Part shown: one piece after another, positions 5,595 through 6,475 of the stretch
Layout of the letters: every line of letters begins with the position of its first letter
Numbering within the stretch: position 1 is the stretch's first letter
Origin: Synergistaceae bacterium
GTDB taxonomy: Bacteria > Synergistota > Synergistia > Synergistales > Aminobacteriaceae
Assembly: GCA_017427625.1 (NCBI GenBank)
Contig: JAFRSL010000261.1
Location: 1-6,475, forward strand
Direction: 5' to 3'
DNA length: 6,475 nucleotides
Position numbers and translations under genes: made by a program
Notes under the pieces: generated by a model
The model's input: only the letters and a program-made list of their open reading frames with translations
What the model was told of the DNA's origin: nothing
Database searches by the model: none

Positions 5595-6475
5595 ATGATA
5601 GAAGCAGAGAGATTGGAGAAAAATAACCGAATACGTGAAAAGGGCAAACAGACAAGAGAAAAACGAAAGTCTCAGATTTGTCGCGTATACCGAGTGAAGA
5701 TAGACATCTCTCACCTCAATGAAGCACAAAAGGAACACCTAAAAATGCTATTCGTCGAAGCGAAATGGCTGTACAATGATGCTTTGACTTTCATGAACGA
5801 CCATGACATAAGTGAATACGACACAAAGGTAGTAACAGTTCACGGCTTGGATAAAGACCGTAATCCTGTAACGCATGACTTGCAGTATATCTCATCCCAG
5901 ATGAAGCAGTCAGTAATATCGGGAATAAAGTCTAGTCTCAAAGCACTATCCTCACTGAAAAAGAATAAACATAAAGTCGGTGGATTGCGTTATAAGTCAG
6001 ATTATGTGTCGATAAATCTTCAGCAGCATAAGATAACGTATAGGTTCAATGATGACAAGCACATAGGGCTTCAGGGCTTCAGCAAACCTCTAAAAATTCG
6101 TGGAGCAAAACAGTTCTGGAACATTCCAAACCTTGAATTTGCCAATGCCAAGCTGTTAAACTTGCCCGATGGCTACTATCTGGCAATAACGACCTATCAG
6201 AGTAAAGGAGGTGAAAAGAAAAAGTATAAACCAGAAATCGGAATAGATATGGGAATCAAGACGACGATAACGACCTCAGACGGACGGAAATTCAGGGTAT
6301 TGATTGGAGAAAGTGAACGATTAAAGAAATGTCAGAGACTAATAGCCAGACGGAAGAAAGGTTCAAGCAATCGGTATCGAGCCCGTAAGTTAGTGAGGAA
6401 GTCATATCAGAAATTAGGCAACAAGAAACGAGATGCAGCCAATAAAATAACGCATGAGATTTTAGAACATGAAAT
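5595..6475 (+). CDS. tnpB: TnpB RNA-guided nuclease of IS200/IS605 family, 3' part cut by window end
   Basis: This is the OrfB/TnpB protein, an omegaRNA-guided DNA nuclease related to Cas12 that helps the element persist. 293 codons are present with no stop before the window edge. The protein opens with a basic, charged extension (about 1-30). A typical TnpB N-terminal region follows (KIDISHLNEAQKEHL, then EAKWLYNDAL near residues 55-64). The RuvC-I motif GIDMGIKTT has catalytic Asp D218, and a very basic stretch (RLIARRKKGSSNRYRARKL) follows it. The RuvC-II Glu, zinc finger and final Asp of the family would lie beyond the edge, so activity cannot be judged. The ATG at 5595 has only a weak GGTG six bases upstream; in-frame GTG (5586) and TTG (5583, 5589) are alternatives, and the frame is open back to 5568. 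Codons are more A/T-rich than in the genes to the left, in line with a mobile origin. Confidence 0.9.
   Translation, partial: MIEAERLEKNNRIREKGKQTREKRKSQICRVYRVKIDISHLNEAQKEHLKMLFVEAKWLYNDALTFMNDHDISEYDTKVVTVHGLDKDRNPVTHDLQYISSQMKQSVISGIKSSLKALSSLKKNKHKVGGLRYKSDYVSINLQQHKITYRFNDDKHIGLQGFSKPLKIRGAKQFWNIPNLEFANAKLLNLPDGYYLAITTYQSKGGEKKKYKPEIGIDMGIKTTITTSDGRKFRVLIGESERLKKCQRLIARRKKGSSNRYRARKLVRKSYQKLGNKKRDAANKITHEILEHE

Larger units (their letters stand above)
5542..6475 (+). mobile_element. IS200/IS605-superfamily element, tnpB-only as far as seen, right part outside the window
   Basis: The element is recognised by its tnpB gene and the preceding hairpin. The tyrosine transposase gene tnpA is not found on either strand to the left, so within this window the element is of the IS1341 (tnpB-only) kind. 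The left limit given is the hairpin, a minimum. The right end, which would carry the omegaRNA sequence, is not visible. Confidence 0.6.

Noticed and set aside
5553..5738. A 61-codon minus-strand open frame at the tnpB start
   Set aside because: It is antisense to the N-terminal part of tnpB and reads as low-complexity Phe/Leu/Tyr/Ser sequence with no supporting signal.

Overview
The window reads as chromosomal DNA of an anaerobic bacterium with a cell envelope and periplasm. The evidence is an exported flavin-type fumarate reductase, a mechanosensitive channel with a large periplasmic domain, and a ZapA-like division protein. The overall style reminds me of Synergistota from gut or rumen. That is a guess from familiarity; no marker gene here settles it.

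Layout. At 1-46 there is a strong stem-loop terminator. It lies just beyond the 3' end of an oligopeptide/dipeptide-type ABC transporter ATPase on the minus strand (44-571). This ATPase has lost its N-terminal part, including Walker A. At about 581-596 the minus-strand sequence switches abruptly, and out of frame, into the C-terminal end of an FMN/FAD fumarate-reductase-like flavoprotein that starts at 2462. The flavoprotein keeps all its catalytic motifs, then reads through about 70 codons of unrelated out-of-frame ABC sequence to a stop at 372. The junction is either a real deletion or rearrangement, or a chimeric assembly join.

From 2463 to 2565 is a compact divergent promoter region containing a perfect 6-4-6 palindrome. 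It separates the flavoprotein (minus) from an MscS-family channel (plus, 2566-4809, TTG start). The channel protein has a signal peptide, about 450 residues of helical, coiled-coil-like periplasmic domain, and a three-helix MscS core. A stem-loop at 4818-4852 ends the channel gene and also faces the end of a convergent two-gene minus-strand operon: a 75-residue unknown protein (5123-5350) followed six bases later by a ZapA-like protein (4871-5116). A good sigma70-type promoter lies upstream of this operon at 5402-5430.

From about 5431 the sequence becomes visibly richer in A+T. A short hairpin (5544-5561) precedes a plus-strand TnpB gene (IS200/IS605 superfamily, RNA-guided nuclease) that runs off the right edge. 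No tnpA is present, so this is either a tnpB-only element or one whose other parts lie outside the window.

How the genes relate: the flavoprotein and channel share only a divergent control region, the two small proteins form a probable cell-division operon, and the TnpB element looks like an independent insertion upstream of that operon. I found no tRNA, rRNA, CRISPR array or riboswitch. The most noteworthy points are the ABC/flavoprotein junction, the covalently flavinylated reductase design, the unusual channel architecture, and the unknown partner gene of the ZapA-like protein.
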